From: CAVLDP01 sp963661945
Lineage (GTDB): Bacteria > Bacillota > Clostridia > Lachnospirales > Lachnospiraceae
Reading direction: 5' to 3'
NCBI GenBank assembly: GCA_963661945.1
Contig: CAVLDP010000003.1
Coordinates: forward strand, 62,001-126,000
Length of the DNA: 64,000 bases
Below, in pieces: positions 23,888-33,377 of this stretch. The position numbers and the translations under genes are program-made. Positions within the stretch are counted from its first letter, which is position 1. Each line of letters begins with the position of its first letter. The notes below the pieces were generated by a model, which worked only from the letters and a program-made list of their open reading frames with translations, searched no databases and had not been told where the DNA came from.

Positions 23888-23924
23888 ATACGGCTTTGTA
23901 TTTCTATACAGAGCCGTATTTTTG
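23888..23924 (+). terminator. Terminator after the DJ-1 gene
   Basis: An 8-bp stem ATACGGCT/AGCCGTAT (23888-23895, 23912-23919) is followed by a T-run. Confidence 0.85.
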
Positions 23925-23929
23925 TATTG

Positions 23930-23958
23930 TTGTAATTCGAGAATTGGTGTGATATAAT
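23930..23958 (+). promoter_or_regulatory. Promoter of tig
   Basis: TTGTAA (23930-23935) and TATAAT (23953-23958) have a 17-bp spacer and a TGA extended -10. This is a strong sigma-A promoter, as expected for an abundant chaperone. Confidence 0.8.
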
Positions 23959-24008
23959 CGGCTAGACTGTGATTAGTGACGGATGTTCACTATTTCAAGA
24001 ATAGCAAT

Positions 24009-24032
24009 ATATATGTATGCGCACACATATAT
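24009..24032. promoter_or_regulatory. Near-palindrome in the tig 5' leader
   Basis: Arms ATATATGT (24009-24016) and ACATATAT (24025-24032) surround ATGCGCAC, making an almost perfect 24-bp dyad. It lies between the predicted start of transcription and the AAGGAGG ribosome site (about 24037). It could be a DNA operator or an mRNA hairpin. A second short stem AGTGA/TCACT lies just upstream (about 23975-23991). Confidence 0.45.
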
Positions 24033-24054
24033 CTTAAGGAGGATTTATTAAGTA

Positions 24055-25383
24055 ATGAGCGTTAAGGTAGAAACATTAGACAACAACATGGCTAAGCTTA
24101 CCATCGAGGTTGAGGCTGAGCGTTTTGAGAAGGCACTGGACAAGGCATATAATCGTCAGAAGAAGAGCATCTCAATCCCTGGTTTCCGTAAGGGCAAGGT
24201 TCCTAGAGCTATGGTAGAGAAGATGTACGGAGCAGCTGTATTCTATGAGGATGGAGCTAACTTCCTGATTCAGGAGACTTATCCAGAAGCATATGATGAG
24301 TCTGGTCTTGATATCGTATCTCAGCCTGAGATTGAGGTTGAGCAGATTGAGAAGGGTAAGAACTTTATCTACACAGCTACTGTTGCACTTAAGCCAGAGG
24401 TTACTCTTGGTAAGTACAACGGAATCACTCTTACCAAGGTAGATACTACAGTATCTGATGAAGAGCTTGATGCTGAGATCGAGGCAGAGCTTCAGAAGAA
24501 TGCTCGTATCGTGACAGTAGATCGTGCTATCGAGTCTGGTGATACAGCTAATATTGATTTCGAAGGCTTCATTGATGATGTAGCTTTTGATGGTGGTAAG
24601 GGCGACAACTATGAGCTCGAGATTGGCTCTCATTCTTTCATCGACAATTTCGAAGATCAGTTAATCGGCAAGGTTGCTGGTGATGAAGTAGATGTTCATG
24701 TTACCTTCCCTGAGAATTATCAGGCAGAGGAGCTTGCTTCTAAGCCTGCACTCTTCAAGGTTAAGGTAAATTCTGTATCCGCTAAGGAAGTTCCAACTCT
24801 TGATGATGAGTTCGTTCAGGATGTATCAGAGTGTGAGAATGTTGAAGCATACAAGAATGAGATTCGTGAGAACCTCCAGAAGTCTAAGGAGAACGAAGCA
24901 CGTCGTACTAAGGAAGACGAAGCAGTAAAGAAGATCATCGAGAAGTCTAAGATGGATATTCCAGAGGCTATGATCTCAAGCCAGGTTGATAACATGATCA
25001 ATGAGATGGCTAATTCTATGGCTCAGCAGGGATTATCATTAGAGCAGTACTTCCAGTTCACAGGCCAGGATATGGACTCTCTGAAGGAGCAGGCTCGTCC
25101 AGATGCACTTGAGCGTATTCAGTCAGGTCTTGTTCTTGAGGCAATTGCCAAGGCTGAGAACATCGAAGCAACAGATGAAGATGTTGATGCTGAGATCGAG
25201 AAGATGGCTAACATGTATGGAATGAAGGTAGAGGATCTTAAGAACTATGTTCAGGATTCTGAGAGAGAGAGCATGAAGAAGGATCTTGCTGTTCAGAAGG
25301 CTCTTGAGTTCGTTATGGACAATGCTAAGGAGCGCAAGGCTCGTGCTAAGAAGTCTGACGAGGCTTCTGAGACAGAAGAGTAA
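24055..25383 (+). CDS. tig: Trigger factor, ribosome-bound chaperone and peptidyl-prolyl isomerase
   Basis: The product has 442 residues, normal for the family. The ribosome-binding signature GFRKGKVPR is near residues 43-51. An FKBP-type isomerase domain follows (about 155-240), with the helical C-terminal chaperone arms beyond (about 250-425). It meets nascent chains at the ribosome exit and precedes clpP and clpX, a common arrangement in Firmicutes that links folding with degradation. The codon choice is visibly restricted (GTT, GCT, AAG, CTT), which suggests high expression. No terminator is evident before clpP, so the two are probably cotranscribed. Confidence 0.98.
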   Translation: MSVKVETLDNNMAKLTIEVEAERFEKALDKAYNRQKKSISIPGFRKGKVPRAMVEKMYGAAVFYEDGANFLIQETYPEAYDESGLDIVSQPEIEVEQIEKGKNFIYTATVALKPEVTLGKYNGITLTKVDTTVSDEELDAEIEAELQKNARIVTVDRAIESGDTANIDFEGFIDDVAFDGGKGDNYELEIGSHSFIDNFEDQLIGKVAGDEVDVHVTFPENYQAEELASKPALFKVKVNSVSAKEVPTLDDEFVQDVSECENVEAYKNEIRENLQKSKENEARRTKEDEAVKKIIEKSKMDIPEAMISSQVDNMINEMANSMAQQGLSLEQYFQFTGQDMDSLKEQARPDALERIQSGLVLEAIAKAENIEATDEDVDAEIEKMANMYGMKVEDLKNYVQDSERESMKKDLAVQKALEFVMDNAKERKARAKKSDEASETEE

Positions 25384-25443
25384 TATCCCCTTCCGTCATA
25401 AGATATGCATTTTGAGAAGACAATAAGTAGGAGGTAATATTTT

Positions 25444-26043
25444 ATGGCAACAATACCTTATGTCATCGAACAGAATAGCAGGGGCGAGAGATCCTATGAT
25501 ATCTATTCCAGACTACTGAAGGATCGTATCATTTTCCTTGGCGAAGAGGTTAATGAAACAACAGCATCTCTTGTTGTTGCACAGCTTCTCTTCCTTGAGT
25601 CTGAAGATCCAAATAAGGATATTCATTTATATATCAATTCACCAGGCGGTATGGTTACTGCTGGTATGGCAATCTATGATACAATGCAGTACATCAAGTG
25701 TGATGTATCTACCATTTGTATTGGAATGGCTGCATCAATGGGAGCCTTTCTTCTGGCAGGTGGTGCTAAGGGCAAGAGATATGCTCTTCCTAATGCCGAG
25801 ATTATGATTCATCAGCCTTCTGGTGGTGCTAAGGGTCAGGCAACAGAGATTGAGATTGCTGCTGAGAACATCCTCAAGACGAAGAAGAAGTTGAACCAGA
25901 TCTTAGCTGAGAATACTGGTAAGCCTTTCGAGACCGTTGCAGCTGACACAGAGCGTGATCACTACATGGATGCAAATGAAGCATTAGAATATGGTCTGAT
26001 TGATAGTATTATTACAAGTCGATCAGATGCAGAATCTAAGTAA
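25444..26043 (+). CDS. clpP: ATP-dependent Clp protease proteolytic subunit
   Basis: The product has 199 residues from ATG 25444 behind GTAGGAGG. The catalytic triad is intact: S98 (GMAASMG), H123 (MIHQPSGG) and D172 (DTERDHY). The tetradecameric serine protease works with ClpX or ClpC to degrade tagged and damaged proteins. It lies between tig and clpX and is closed by a hairpin terminator whose loop also carries the -35 of the clpX promoter. Confidence 0.98.
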   Translation: MATIPYVIEQNSRGERSYDIYSRLLKDRIIFLGEEVNETTASLVVAQLLFLESEDPNKDIHLYINSPGGMVTAGMAIYDTMQYIKCDVSTICIGMAASMGAFLLAGGAKGKRYALPNAEIMIHQPSGGAKGQATEIEIAAENILKTKKKLNQILAENTGKPFETVAADTERDHYMDANEALEYGLIDSIITSRSDAESK

Positions 26044-26055
26044 GAGCAAGCTCTA

Positions 26056-26085
26056 GGCAACCCTTGTCATGGGGTTGCCTTTATT
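26056..26085 (+). terminator. Terminator after clpP
   Basis: GGCAACCC (26056-26063) pairs with GGGTTGCC (26072-26079), followed by TTTATT. The loop contains TTGTCA, which is also the -35 hexamer of the clpX promoter. Confidence 0.8.
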
Positions 26086-26093
26086 GCTATAAT
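26064..26093 (+). promoter_or_regulatory. Promoter of clpX nested in the clpP terminator
   Basis: TTGTCA (26064-26069) lies inside the terminator loop. TATAAT (26088-26093) with a TGC extension follows the T-run; the spacer is 18 bp. It gives clpX an independent transcript while tig-clpP mRNA is ended. Confidence 0.7.
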
Positions 26094-26126
26094 TGACATG
26101 AATTTTGAAGAAATTGAGGAGATACT

Positions 26127-27422
26127 ATGGCAAGTAGAGGTGAGGACAAGATTCGTTGTTCTTTTTGTAATAAGACACAGTCTCAGGTTCGCAAGCTTAT
26201 TGCTGGCCCCAATGGGGCTTTTATCTGCGATGAATGCGTAGATATCTGTGCGGAGATTATCGAAGAAGAGTTAGGCGAAGATTTTTCTGATGATGTAGAG
26301 GTCGCTGAGGCGCTTGATATCAACTTGCAGAAGCCTGAGGAACTCAAGGCTTTTCTGGATGAATATGTGATAGGACAGGATGAGGCTAAGAAGGTTCTTT
26401 CTGTTGCAGTATATAATCACTATAAGAGAATTCTGTCTCAGGATGAAGTAGATGTGGAATTACAGAAGTCCAATGTACTTCTTCTTGGACCAACAGGATC
26501 TGGTAAGACTCTTCTCGCACAGACTCTTGCTAGAACTCTGGGTGTTCCATTTGCAATTGCAGATGCTACGACTCTTACAGAGGCAGGCTATGTCGGTGAA
26601 GATGTTGAGAATATTCTTCTGAAGCTGATTCAGGCAGCTGATTATGATATTGAGAGAGCACAGCTTGGTATTATCTATATTGATGAGATCGATAAGATTA
26701 CGAAGAAGTCAGAGAATGTCTCAATTACGAGAGATGTATCTGGTGAAGGTGTACAGCAGGCCCTTCTTAAGATCCTAGAGGGAACTGTTGCTTCTGTTCC
26801 ACCACAGGGTGGACGTAAGCATCCACAACAGGAATTGCTTCAGATTGATACGACCAATATCCTATTTATCTGTGGTGGTGCCTTCGAGGGCTTAGACAAG
26901 ATTATTGAGTCTCGTATGGACACCAAGGGAATTGGATTTAATGCTTCTGTGAAGTCCAAGGAAGAGAAGAAGATGGGTGACCTTCTTCGTCATGTTCTGC
27001 CACAGGATTTCATTAAGTTTGGTTTGATTCCTGAGTTTATCGGTCGTGTACCGATTAATGTGGCCTTAGATGAACTCGATGAAGCTGCTATGGTGCGTAT
27101 TCTTACAGAGCCTAAGAACTGTCTGACCAAGCAGTATCAGGCACTCTTTAAGCTTGATGATGTAAGTCTTTCCTTTGAACGGGATGCGCTAGTTGAGATT
27201 GCGAAGAAGTCCATTGAGCGTAAGACTGGAGCGAGAGGCCTTCGTGCAATTATGGAAAATGTTATGATGGATTACATGTATCACGTTCCATCAGACGATT
27301 CCGTGAAAGAGCTTACTATTACGAAGGATATCGTAGATTCCAATATGCTCTTAGAGGATAAGGATTCTTCTGAAGAACCTGTACCTATGAAGAAGTCTAA
27401 GAAGAGTGAGAAGAGCGCCTAA
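26127..27422 (+). CDS. clpX: ClpX, unfoldase subunit of the Clp protease
   Basis: The product has 431 residues. The N-terminal zinc-binding domain has four Cys (C11, C14, C34, C37). The AAA+ core has Walker A GPTGSGKT (about residues 121-128), Walker [10 protein letters not shown], and the sensor and pore motifs of the family. An IGF-type loop (GIGFNA) that docks into ClpP is visible. It recognises and unfolds substrates and feeds them to ClpP. It has its own promoter and a strong terminator at 27436. Confidence 0.98.
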   Translation: MASRGEDKIRCSFCNKTQSQVRKLIAGPNGAFICDECVDICAEIIEEELGEDFSDDVEVAEALDINLQKPEELKAFLDEYVIGQDEAKKVLSVAVYNHYKRILSQDEVDVELQKSNVLLLGPTGSGKTLLAQTLARTLGVPFAIADATTLTEAGYVGEDVENILLKLIQAADYDIERAQLGIIYIDEIDKITKKSENVSITRDVSGEGVQQALLKILEGTVASVPPQGGRKHPQQELLQIDTTNILFICGGAFEGLDKIIESRMDTKGIGFNASVKSKEEKKMGDLLRHVLPQDFIKFGLIPEFIGRVPINVALDELDEAAMVRILTEPKNCLTKQYQALFKLDDVSLSFERDALVEIAKKSIERKTGARGLRAIMENVMMDYMYHVPSDDSVKELTITKDIVDSNMLLEDKDSSEEPVPMKKSKKSEKSA

Positions 27423-27435
27423 TAATGTTAATTTT

Positions 27436-27473
27436 GAGATATCCTGTGTTTTCTTTGCAGGATATCTCTTTTT
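27436..27473 (+). terminator. Terminator after clpX
   Basis: A perfect 11-bp stem GAGATATCCTG/CAGGATATCTC (27436-27446, 27458-27468) is followed by TTTTT. The ribosome site of engB begins right after it. Confidence 0.9.
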
Positions 27474-27485
27474 GTAGGAGATAAT

Positions 27486-28094
27486 ATGGTTATTAGAAAT
27501 GTTGAATTAGAGACGGTATGTGGAGTTACAAGCACCCTGCCAGAGAACATCCATCCGGAAGTTGCATTTACCGGCAAGTCAAATGTAGGAAAATCCTCTC
27601 TGATTAATTCACTTATGAATCGTAAGGGCCTAGCCCGCACATCTGCAGAACCGGGTAAGACGCAGACTCTTAATTTCTATAATATCAATGATGAGATTTA
27701 TCTGGTGGATTTGCCTGGCTATGGTTTTGCCAAGACATCCAAGGCAGAGCGAGAGAGGTGGGGTCAGATGATTGAGAATTATCTCACGTCATCCGAGATG
27801 CTTCGCTGCGTGTTCCTTCTTATTGACATTAGACATGAGCCTACCGTAAACGATAAGCAAATGTACGAGTGGCTGGATTTCCTAGGCATTCAGACCATCG
27901 TAATCTGTACTAAGGCAGATAAAATCAAGAAGTCTCAGCTTGACAAGCAGCTTGCCATGATTCGTCGAGAGCTTGGCGCGGATGAGGAGTTGATTATGCT
28001 ACCATATTCCTCTGAGACAAAGATGGGAAGAGAAGAAGTCTGGGATTTCATGGACCAGGTGATTGAATATGAAGAGGAAGAAGATGAGGAGTAG
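27486..28094 (+). CDS. engB: Ribosome biogenesis GTPase EngB (YihA/YsxC)
   Basis: The product has 202 residues. The TrmE-Era-type GTPase core is seen with G1 GKSNVGKSS, G3 DLPGYG and G4 TKAD. The clpX-engB order is widespread in Firmicutes. The protein acts in assembly of the large ribosomal subunit. It starts at ATG 27486 behind GTAGGAGA just beyond the clpX terminator; no separate promoter is obvious, so read-through probably drives it. Its acidic tail (EYEEEEDEE) overlaps the next gene by 11 bp. Confidence 0.97.
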   Translation: MVIRNVELETVCGVTSTLPENIHPEVAFTGKSNVGKSSLINSLMNRKGLARTSAEPGKTQTLNFYNINDEIYLVDLPGYGFAKTSKAERERWGQMIENYLTSSEMLRCVFLLIDIRHEPTVNDKQMYEWLDFLGIQTIVICTKADKIKKSQLDKQLAMIRRELGADEELIMLPYSSETKMGREEVWDFMDQVIEYEEEEDEE

Positions 28095-29010
28095 AAGGCA
28101 TAGATCGAAATATATTTTTGTGGCAGTACTTCTGCTTGTTCTATCATTTGTTGCCATCATAATAGGCTCGATAGCAAGAGATAGGAAAGCGACCTATTCT
28201 TCAGAGAATGGAGAGGATGGCCTAACGATTGTGACCTCCTTCTATCCTATGTATATCGCGACTCTTAATATTGTAGATGGAGTAGATGGAATTACGCTTA
28301 AGAATCTCTCTGAACCGCAGACTGGCTGCCTTCACGATTATCAGCTGACACCGGAGGATATGATCCTCTTATCTACAGCGGATGTCTTTATTATAAATGG
28401 TGGAGGTATCGAGGAATTCTTAATGGATGTGGTGGAAGCCTATCCTGATCTTACCATTATTGATACATCAGAAGATGTAGAATTACTCGGGGATAATACG
28501 CACATCTGGATGAGCGTGCCTCGCTATGAAAGCCAGGTAAATACTATTGCCAGGTCCTTGTCAGAGATAGATGTAAGTAATGAGGATGCGTATCTTTCCA
28601 ATCTGGCCAAGTATGATGAGAAATTGCAATCTCTTATAGAGCGCTCTCTGAATATTTCTTCTCTTATCGAAGATACTAGAGTTATATCCTTCCACGAAGC
28701 ATATGAATATCTGGCGGATGATTTCTCACTTGAGATAACTTATACGATGGATCTTGATGAAGAGAGATCTGTCTCTGCTGGAGAAGTGGCAGAGGTGATC
28801 GATAAGATCACACAGGATAATATAAGCGTGATTCTTGCGGAGGAGACCTATGGATCCAAGATGGCTGGTATGGTGCAGGAAGAGACAGATGTTAATGTAA
28901 TCTATCTGGATACGTTAGTTAGATCAAATGACATGGAATATGACAAGGATAGTTATGTTGATGTAATGAATCATAATTATGATTTGATAGAAGGTATTTA
29001 TAAGAGATGA
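28084..29010 (+). CDS. Metal ABC transporter substrate-binding protein (ZnuA-like)
   Basis: ATG 28084 is preferred (GAAGAGGAAGAAG upstream; overlap of 11 bp with engB) over the in-frame TTG 28063 and ATG 28069. The product has 308 residues. A basic N-terminus and one hydrophobic helix (about 10-30) follow, without a lipobox Cys, so it is membrane-anchored or cleaved by signal peptidase I. Metal ligands of cluster A-I binding proteins are present: H84 (LHDYQLTP), H140 (THIWMS), H204 (SFHEAYEYL) and D276 (LDTL). It probably binds zinc or manganese and delivers it to the ABC importer of the next two genes. No Zur or MntR box was seen upstream. Confidence 0.88.
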   Translation: MRSRRHRSKYIFVAVLLLVLSFVAIIIGSIARDRKATYSSENGEDGLTIVTSFYPMYIATLNIVDGVDGITLKNLSEPQTGCLHDYQLTPEDMILLSTADVFIINGGGIEEFLMDVVEAYPDLTIIDTSEDVELLGDNTHIWMSVPRYESQVNTIARSLSEIDVSNEDAYLSNLAKYDEKLQSLIERSLNISSLIEDTRVISFHEAYEYLADDFSLEITYTMDLDEERSVSAGEVAEVIDKITQDNISVILAEETYGSKMAGMVQEETDVNVIYLDTLVRSNDMEYDKDSYVDVMNHNYDLIEGIYKR

Positions 29011-29750
29011 AGAAGATAATTAAGCCATGCGGTTTTCACTGTATTAAGATTCAGAATCTTGGTGTGACCTTCGGTGATGAGACTGTGCTTAGAGATGTGA
29101 ATCTGCATGTTCATTGTGGAACATTAACTACGATCATTGGGCGAAATGGTGCAGGTAAGTCTACACTGGTTCGTGCAATTCTTGGAGAAGTGCCGCATAC
29201 AGGATCCATTGATTTTCGTACTACAGAAGATGGACAGGTAAAGACCATGTCCATTGGCTATGTGCCGCAGACTATCAATATTGAGAAGAATACTCCGATG
29301 GATGTCTATGACCTGATTGCAGCCTTTCGCTATAAGACTCCGATCTTCTTCCGTAAGAAATCAGTTTACGAAGAAATAAGAGAAGCACTTCGTGAATTTG
29401 ATGCAGAGGATTTGATTGATAAGTCAGTTGGTAATCTATCTGGTGGTGAATTACAGAGAGTTCTTCTATCTATGGCTGTGATGGAAGAGCCAAACTTACT
29501 ACTATTAGATGAGCCGGTTTCTGGAATTGATAAGAATGGTATGGACCTCTTCTACGAGAAGATGCGATATCTGAAGGAAAATCATGATATGGCCATTATT
29601 CTTATTAGCCATGATCTCGATTATGTGAGAGAGTATGCAGATTCTGTGGTACTTATAGATCAGACGGTTTTGATTAATGGAACTCCGGCTAAGGTCTTTG
29701 ATTCTCCAGAATTTCATCAGGTATTTGATGTGGAAGGAGGACAAAGATAA
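29007..29750 (+). CDS. Metal ABC transporter ATP-binding protein
   Basis: The product has 247 residues, with a 4-bp ATGA overlap with the binding-protein gene. Walker A GRNGAGKST, signature LSGGELQR, Walker B LLLLDEP and the H-loop LISHD are intact. It couples ATP hydrolysis to metal import with the adjacent permease. The family (ZnuC/MntB-like) fits the context. Confidence 0.94.
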   Translation: MKKIIKPCGFHCIKIQNLGVTFGDETVLRDVNLHVHCGTLTTIIGRNGAGKSTLVRAILGEVPHTGSIDFRTTEDGQVKTMSIGYVPQTINIEKNTPMDVYDLIAAFRYKTPIFFRKKSVYEEIREALREFDAEDLIDKSVGNLSGGELQRVLLSMAVMEEPNLLLLDEPVSGIDKNGMDLFYEKMRYLKENHDMAIILISHDLDYVREYADSVVLIDQTVLINGTPAKVFDSPEFHQVFDVEGGQR

Positions 29751-30550
29751 TGGATGCTTTTCAGTATGAATTTATGCAGAATGCATTTCTTGCAGTTCTT
29801 CTAATTACACCACTTATGGCAATTCTTGGAACTATGGTAGTTCATAAGAGGATGGCCTATTTCTCAGATGCATTGGGACATTCCGCTCTTACAGGAATTG
29901 CAATAGGGGTCTTGTTTGGATGTGCGGATACCACACTTCCCATGATTCTATTTGGTATTATCTTTGCCTGGCTCATTAATCAGATTAGGTTTAAGAGCCC
30001 AGCGACAACGGATACCATCATCTCCGTCTTTGCGAGCGGAAGTATGGCACTTGGACTTGCAATCCTTAGTAAGGGTGGTTCCTTTAGTCAGTATTCAGCC
30101 ATGCTTGTTGGAGATATCTTAAGTATCACAAGGCGTGAGATCCTATATCTTGCAGTTATACTGCTTGTTACAATAATATTTTGGTGCTTGGCACTGAATC
30201 AGCTTACAGCAATTAGTATTCATCCGACACTTGCGAAGAGCCGTAACATGAAGATGAAGCTAATCGAAGATTTATTTGCGATTCTGATTGCTTGCATGGT
30301 TATGCTGTCTATTAAGTGGATAGGAATACTCTTAATTAGTGCACTCTTGATTTTGCCTGCTGCAGCCAGTCGAAATATCGCAGAGAATATGCGGCAGTAT
30401 CATCTGTTTGCTCTTATATTTGCCATGTTTTCTGGCATTGTTGGCCTCTTCTTATCTTACGATACGAATGTGGCGACTGGACCAATGATTGTTATTGTGG
30501 CATCGATTATTTTCTTTGCGACTTACTTATTTGGCAAGAACAAATCATAA
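29750..30550 (+). CDS. Metal ABC transporter permease (ZnuB/MntC-like)
   Basis: The product has 266 residues with about eight hydrophobic helices. It overlaps the ATPase gene by one base (TAATG). The ABC-3 family features are seen: FSDALGHSALTGIAIG early, and IGILLISALLILPAAASR near the C-terminus. It completes the zinc- or manganese-type importer. Specificity (Zn or Mn) cannot be fixed from this sequence. Confidence 0.94.
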   Translation: MDAFQYEFMQNAFLAVLLITPLMAILGTMVVHKRMAYFSDALGHSALTGIAIGVLFGCADTTLPMILFGIIFAWLINQIRFKSPATTDTIISVFASGSMALGLAILSKGGSFSQYSAMLVGDILSITRREILYLAVILLVTIIFWCLALNQLTAISIHPTLAKSRNMKMKLIEDLFAILIACMVMLSIKWIGILLISALLILPAAASRNIAENMRQYHLFALIFAMFSGIVGLFLSYDTNVATGPMIVIVASIIFFATYLFGKNKS

Positions 30551-30570
30551 GGGGATTTTTGGGGGAAGAT

Positions 30571-31653
30571 ATGATTGATGTACGTGGGGCATCGTTAAAT
30601 GATGTTATTCTCGATTGGATTGATGCGACAGAGGAAGGCGTGAAATACTTCGAAGAACGTCACATGGAGAATACACCACCAGAGATGATAGCAGAGGTGT
30701 CAGGCAGTTGGCTCCATCATAATGGTCCAATCAGGGAGCAGGATGACCTTGTTAATATTGATTGCTACAACATTTCTGATACGGGCTATATGCGTTATGT
30801 TGCCAAGTCCTTGAAGCAGCAGGAGACTTACTTCTGCAGACAGCAGTGTACAGCCTCGGCAGAGACGGAATATCATAGGCATGAATATGTGGAAATCGGT
30901 TATGTGGTGAAGGGGATTCTTCGTCAGAATATCTTAGGCCAGGAAGAGATCTTCCACGAGGGGGAGATTTGTGTCATCGGCCAGAATTCTGTCCATAATG
31001 ATTATTTGTCCTATGGCGATAATACGATTCTATTTCTTGGAATGTCCAATGACCTATTTGAGCGAGCTGACATGTTTGGACAGCCATATAATAAGGCCCA
31101 GGACTTCTTCCGTAAGATTGTAATTCAGAGGAAGAAGGACCTTAAGTTTCTTCGTTTTACACCAAGAGCTGGAGCCAGAGAAGAACTTGAGACGATACTT
31201 GCCCTTATTATTCAGGAGAATAGCAATATGCGAGTTGGCTATATGCATATTGTGTCTGGCCTCTTAGAGAGGCTGAATGATATCCTCTTTTCGCAGTATC
31301 AGATTTCTATGTCCAAGAAAGAACAATCAAAGGTTCGAAAGCTTCTCTTTGATGATGTGGCATCCTATATTGATGCCAATTATGATACGGTATCGCTGGA
31401 TGAGCTCTGCCACAGATTCTCTTATAATACTTATTACTTTAACCGATTGATTAAGGAAAATACGGGGATGACTTATTCGGAATATCTGTGTATGATTCGC
31501 TTGGATAAGGCTGCTTATTTCCTTAAGACCACGAGAGATCCGATTGAGTCGATTGCCCTTCGGGTAGGATATACGAATCAGGGCTTCTTCTACCAGAAAT
31601 TCCAGGAACGTTTTCGTGTATCTCCCAAGGCTTATCGAGAGGGGAGAGCGTAG
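30571..31653 (+). CDS. AraC-family transcriptional regulator with cupin sensor
   Basis: The start is ATG 30571 behind GGGGGAAG; the in-frame TTG at 30559 overlaps the ribosome site. The product has 360 residues. An N-terminal cupin-like sensor (YHRHEYVEIGYVVKG, FHEGEICVIGQNSVHN; about 95-165) is followed by two helix-turn-helix motifs (about 258-358) with SLDELCHRFSYNTYYFNRLI and SIALRVGYTNQGFF. It likely controls the pentose genes just downstream in response to a sugar. A terminator follows at 31715. Confidence 0.92.
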   Translation: MIDVRGASLNDVILDWIDATEEGVKYFEERHMENTPPEMIAEVSGSWLHHNGPIREQDDLVNIDCYNISDTGYMRYVAKSLKQQETYFCRQQCTASAETEYHRHEYVEIGYVVKGILRQNILGQEEIFHEGEICVIGQNSVHNDYLSYGDNTILFLGMSNDLFERADMFGQPYNKAQDFFRKIVIQRKKDLKFLRFTPRAGAREELETILALIIQENSNMRVGYMHIVSGLLERLNDILFSQYQISMSKKEQSKVRKLLFDDVASYIDANYDTVSLDELCHRFSYNTYYFNRLIKENTGMTYSEYLCMIRLDKAAYFLKTTRDPIESIALRVGYTNQGFFYQKFQERFRVSPKAYREGRA

Positions 31654-31714
31654 AATTTCTTAGTCATAATTTGTAAGTGTTTTTTGAAGACGAACCATAT
31701 TAAAGTATTGCTTA

Positions 31715-31759
31715 CCGAATGATATTCCTTCACAATATAGGTATATCATTCGGTTTTTT
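31715..31759 (+). terminator. Terminator between the AraC gene and the FGGY kinase gene
   Basis: An 11-bp stem CCGAATGATAT/ATATCATTCGG (31715-31725, 31743-31753) is followed by TTTTTT (31754-31759). It stops only a few bases before the kinase ribosome site (GGAGGTG at 31764), so it may also limit read-through into the kinase gene. No clear separate kinase promoter was found in the 120-bp gap. Confidence 0.85.
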
Positions 31760-31775
31760 ATATGGAGGTGAATCG

Positions 31776-33371
31776 ATGGGGGAAGTAAATAACAAGGCTG
31801 CAATAGCAGCAGGAGAGACAAGCCTGGGGATTGAGTTTGGCTCTACCAACATCAAGGCGGTTCTTATGAATCGGAATTTTGAACCTATTGCATCAGGAAG
31901 TCACGGCTGGGAGAATCGCCTGGAAGGTCAGATTTGGACTTATCACATGTCTGACATTATAGAGGGCATGCAGGATTGCTATCGTAAGCTGAAGGAAGAT
32001 GTGAAGGACAGATATGATGTGACGCTTACGACAACTGGCGCTATTGGTATCTCTGCGATGATGCATGGCTATATGGCGCTGGATCGTGATTGGAATCAGA
32101 TTGCAGAATTTCGTACTTGGAGGAATACCATCACAGGTGAGGCTGCAGAGAAGCTGACTGAAGAATTTCAATTTAATATTCCGCAGAGATGGTCGATTGC
32201 ACATCTCTATCAGGCTATGCTGAATCAGGAGGCAAGCCTTCAGAATCTGTCACATCTTACGACTCTTGCAGGATATATTCATCATGCCTTAACGAATGAA
32301 AATGTAGTTGGAATCGGTGAGGCATCCGGTATGTTTCCAATTGATAGCACCGTGAAGTGCTATAAGGATTCCTATGTAGAGAAATTCGATGCACTGAGTA
32401 AGAAGGCAGGCTTTGATTTTCATCTGCTTGATCTTTTGCCTTCTGTTGCCCTCGCGGGAGATAATGCGGGATGCTTAACTTCAGATGGTGCGAGGCTCTT
32501 AGATCCTGCGGGAGATTTGCTGGCAGGAATTCCTCTATGCCCGCCAGAGGGTGATGCAGGAACTGGTATGGTTGCTACGAATTCAGTTCGCGTTCGTACA
32601 GGAAATGTATCTGCTGGAACATCAGATTTTGCAATGATTGTAGTAGATCATGAACTCTCTCTCCATAGAGAGATTGATATGGTGACGACTCCAGATGGCC
32701 TTCCTGTTGCCATGGTTCATTGCAATAATTGCACCTCGGATATAAATGCATGGGTGAATCTTTTTGCAGAATTTTCTGAGCTTAGTGGAGGAGAGACGGA
32801 TAAGGCAAAGCTTTTCCCTATGCTATTTAAGAGCGCTATGGAGGCAGATCCAGATTGTGGAGGACTCTTAAGCTACAACTATTTCTCAGGTGAAGGTGTT
32901 ACTGATATTGATGCAGGTCGTCCAATGTTTCTACGTAAGCCAGATGCCAAGTTTACACTGGCAAACTTCATGAGATGTCATATTATGTCAGCAATGGCTA
33001 CGCTTAAGATTGGTCTTGATATATTATCAAAGGAAGAGCAGGTATCGATTGATACCATGTATGGCCACGGCGGATTCTTTAAGACACCACTTGTTGGCCA
33101 GTCAATTCTTGCTGCTGCTGCGAATGCGCCAATCTCATGTATGGAGACAGCCGGAGAAGGTGGCCCTTATGGTATGGCACTTTTAGCATCCTTTATGATT
33201 TGGAAGGATGATGAGGAAGCGCTGCCGGATTATCTATCGAATAAGGTCTTTGCTGCTGCCAAGTCTACGACGGTAGAACCAGATATAGAAGCAGTAAGAG
33301 GCTTTGATACATTTATGGAGAGCTACAAGCCGACTTTGGAAGCAGAGCGTCAGGCTGTGATTCATTTCTAG
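31776..33371 (+). CDS. FGGY-family carbohydrate kinase (ribulokinase/xylulokinase-like)
   Basis: The start is ATG 31776 behind TGGAGGTG, giving 531 residues. The actin/hexokinase-fold FGGY kinase features are present: N-terminal GIEFGSTNIKAVL phosphate loop and a C-terminal ATP-binding region (MYGHGGFFKTP). It should phosphorylate a pentulose. Placement just before an L-ribulose-5-phosphate 4-epimerase gene and after an AraC regulator suggests L-ribulose or L-xylulose as substrate. There is no isomerase gene here, so the pathway is completed elsewhere. The gene could be araB-like, but the assignment is from context. Confidence 0.85.
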   Translation: MGEVNNKAAIAAGETSLGIEFGSTNIKAVLMNRNFEPIASGSHGWENRLEGQIWTYHMSDIIEGMQDCYRKLKEDVKDRYDVTLTTTGAIGISAMMHGYMALDRDWNQIAEFRTWRNTITGEAAEKLTEEFQFNIPQRWSIAHLYQAMLNQEASLQNLSHLTTLAGYIHHALTNENVVGIGEASGMFPIDSTVKCYKDSYVEKFDALSKKAGFDFHLLDLLPSVALAGDNAGCLTSDGARLLDPAGDLLAGIPLCPPEGDAGTGMVATNSVRVRTGNVSAGTSDFAMIVVDHELSLHREIDMVTTPDGLPVAMVHCNNCTSDINAWVNLFAEFSELSGGETDKAKLFPMLFKSAMEADPDCGGLLSYNYFSGEGVTDIDAGRPMFLRKPDAKFTLANFMRCHIMSAMATLKIGLDILSKEEQVSIDTMYGHGGFFKTPLVGQSILAAAANAPISCMETAGEGGPYGMALLASFMIWKDDEEALPDYLSNKVFAAAKSTTVEPDIEAVRGFDTFMESYKPTLEAERQAVIHF

Positions 33372-33377
33372 GAGGAT

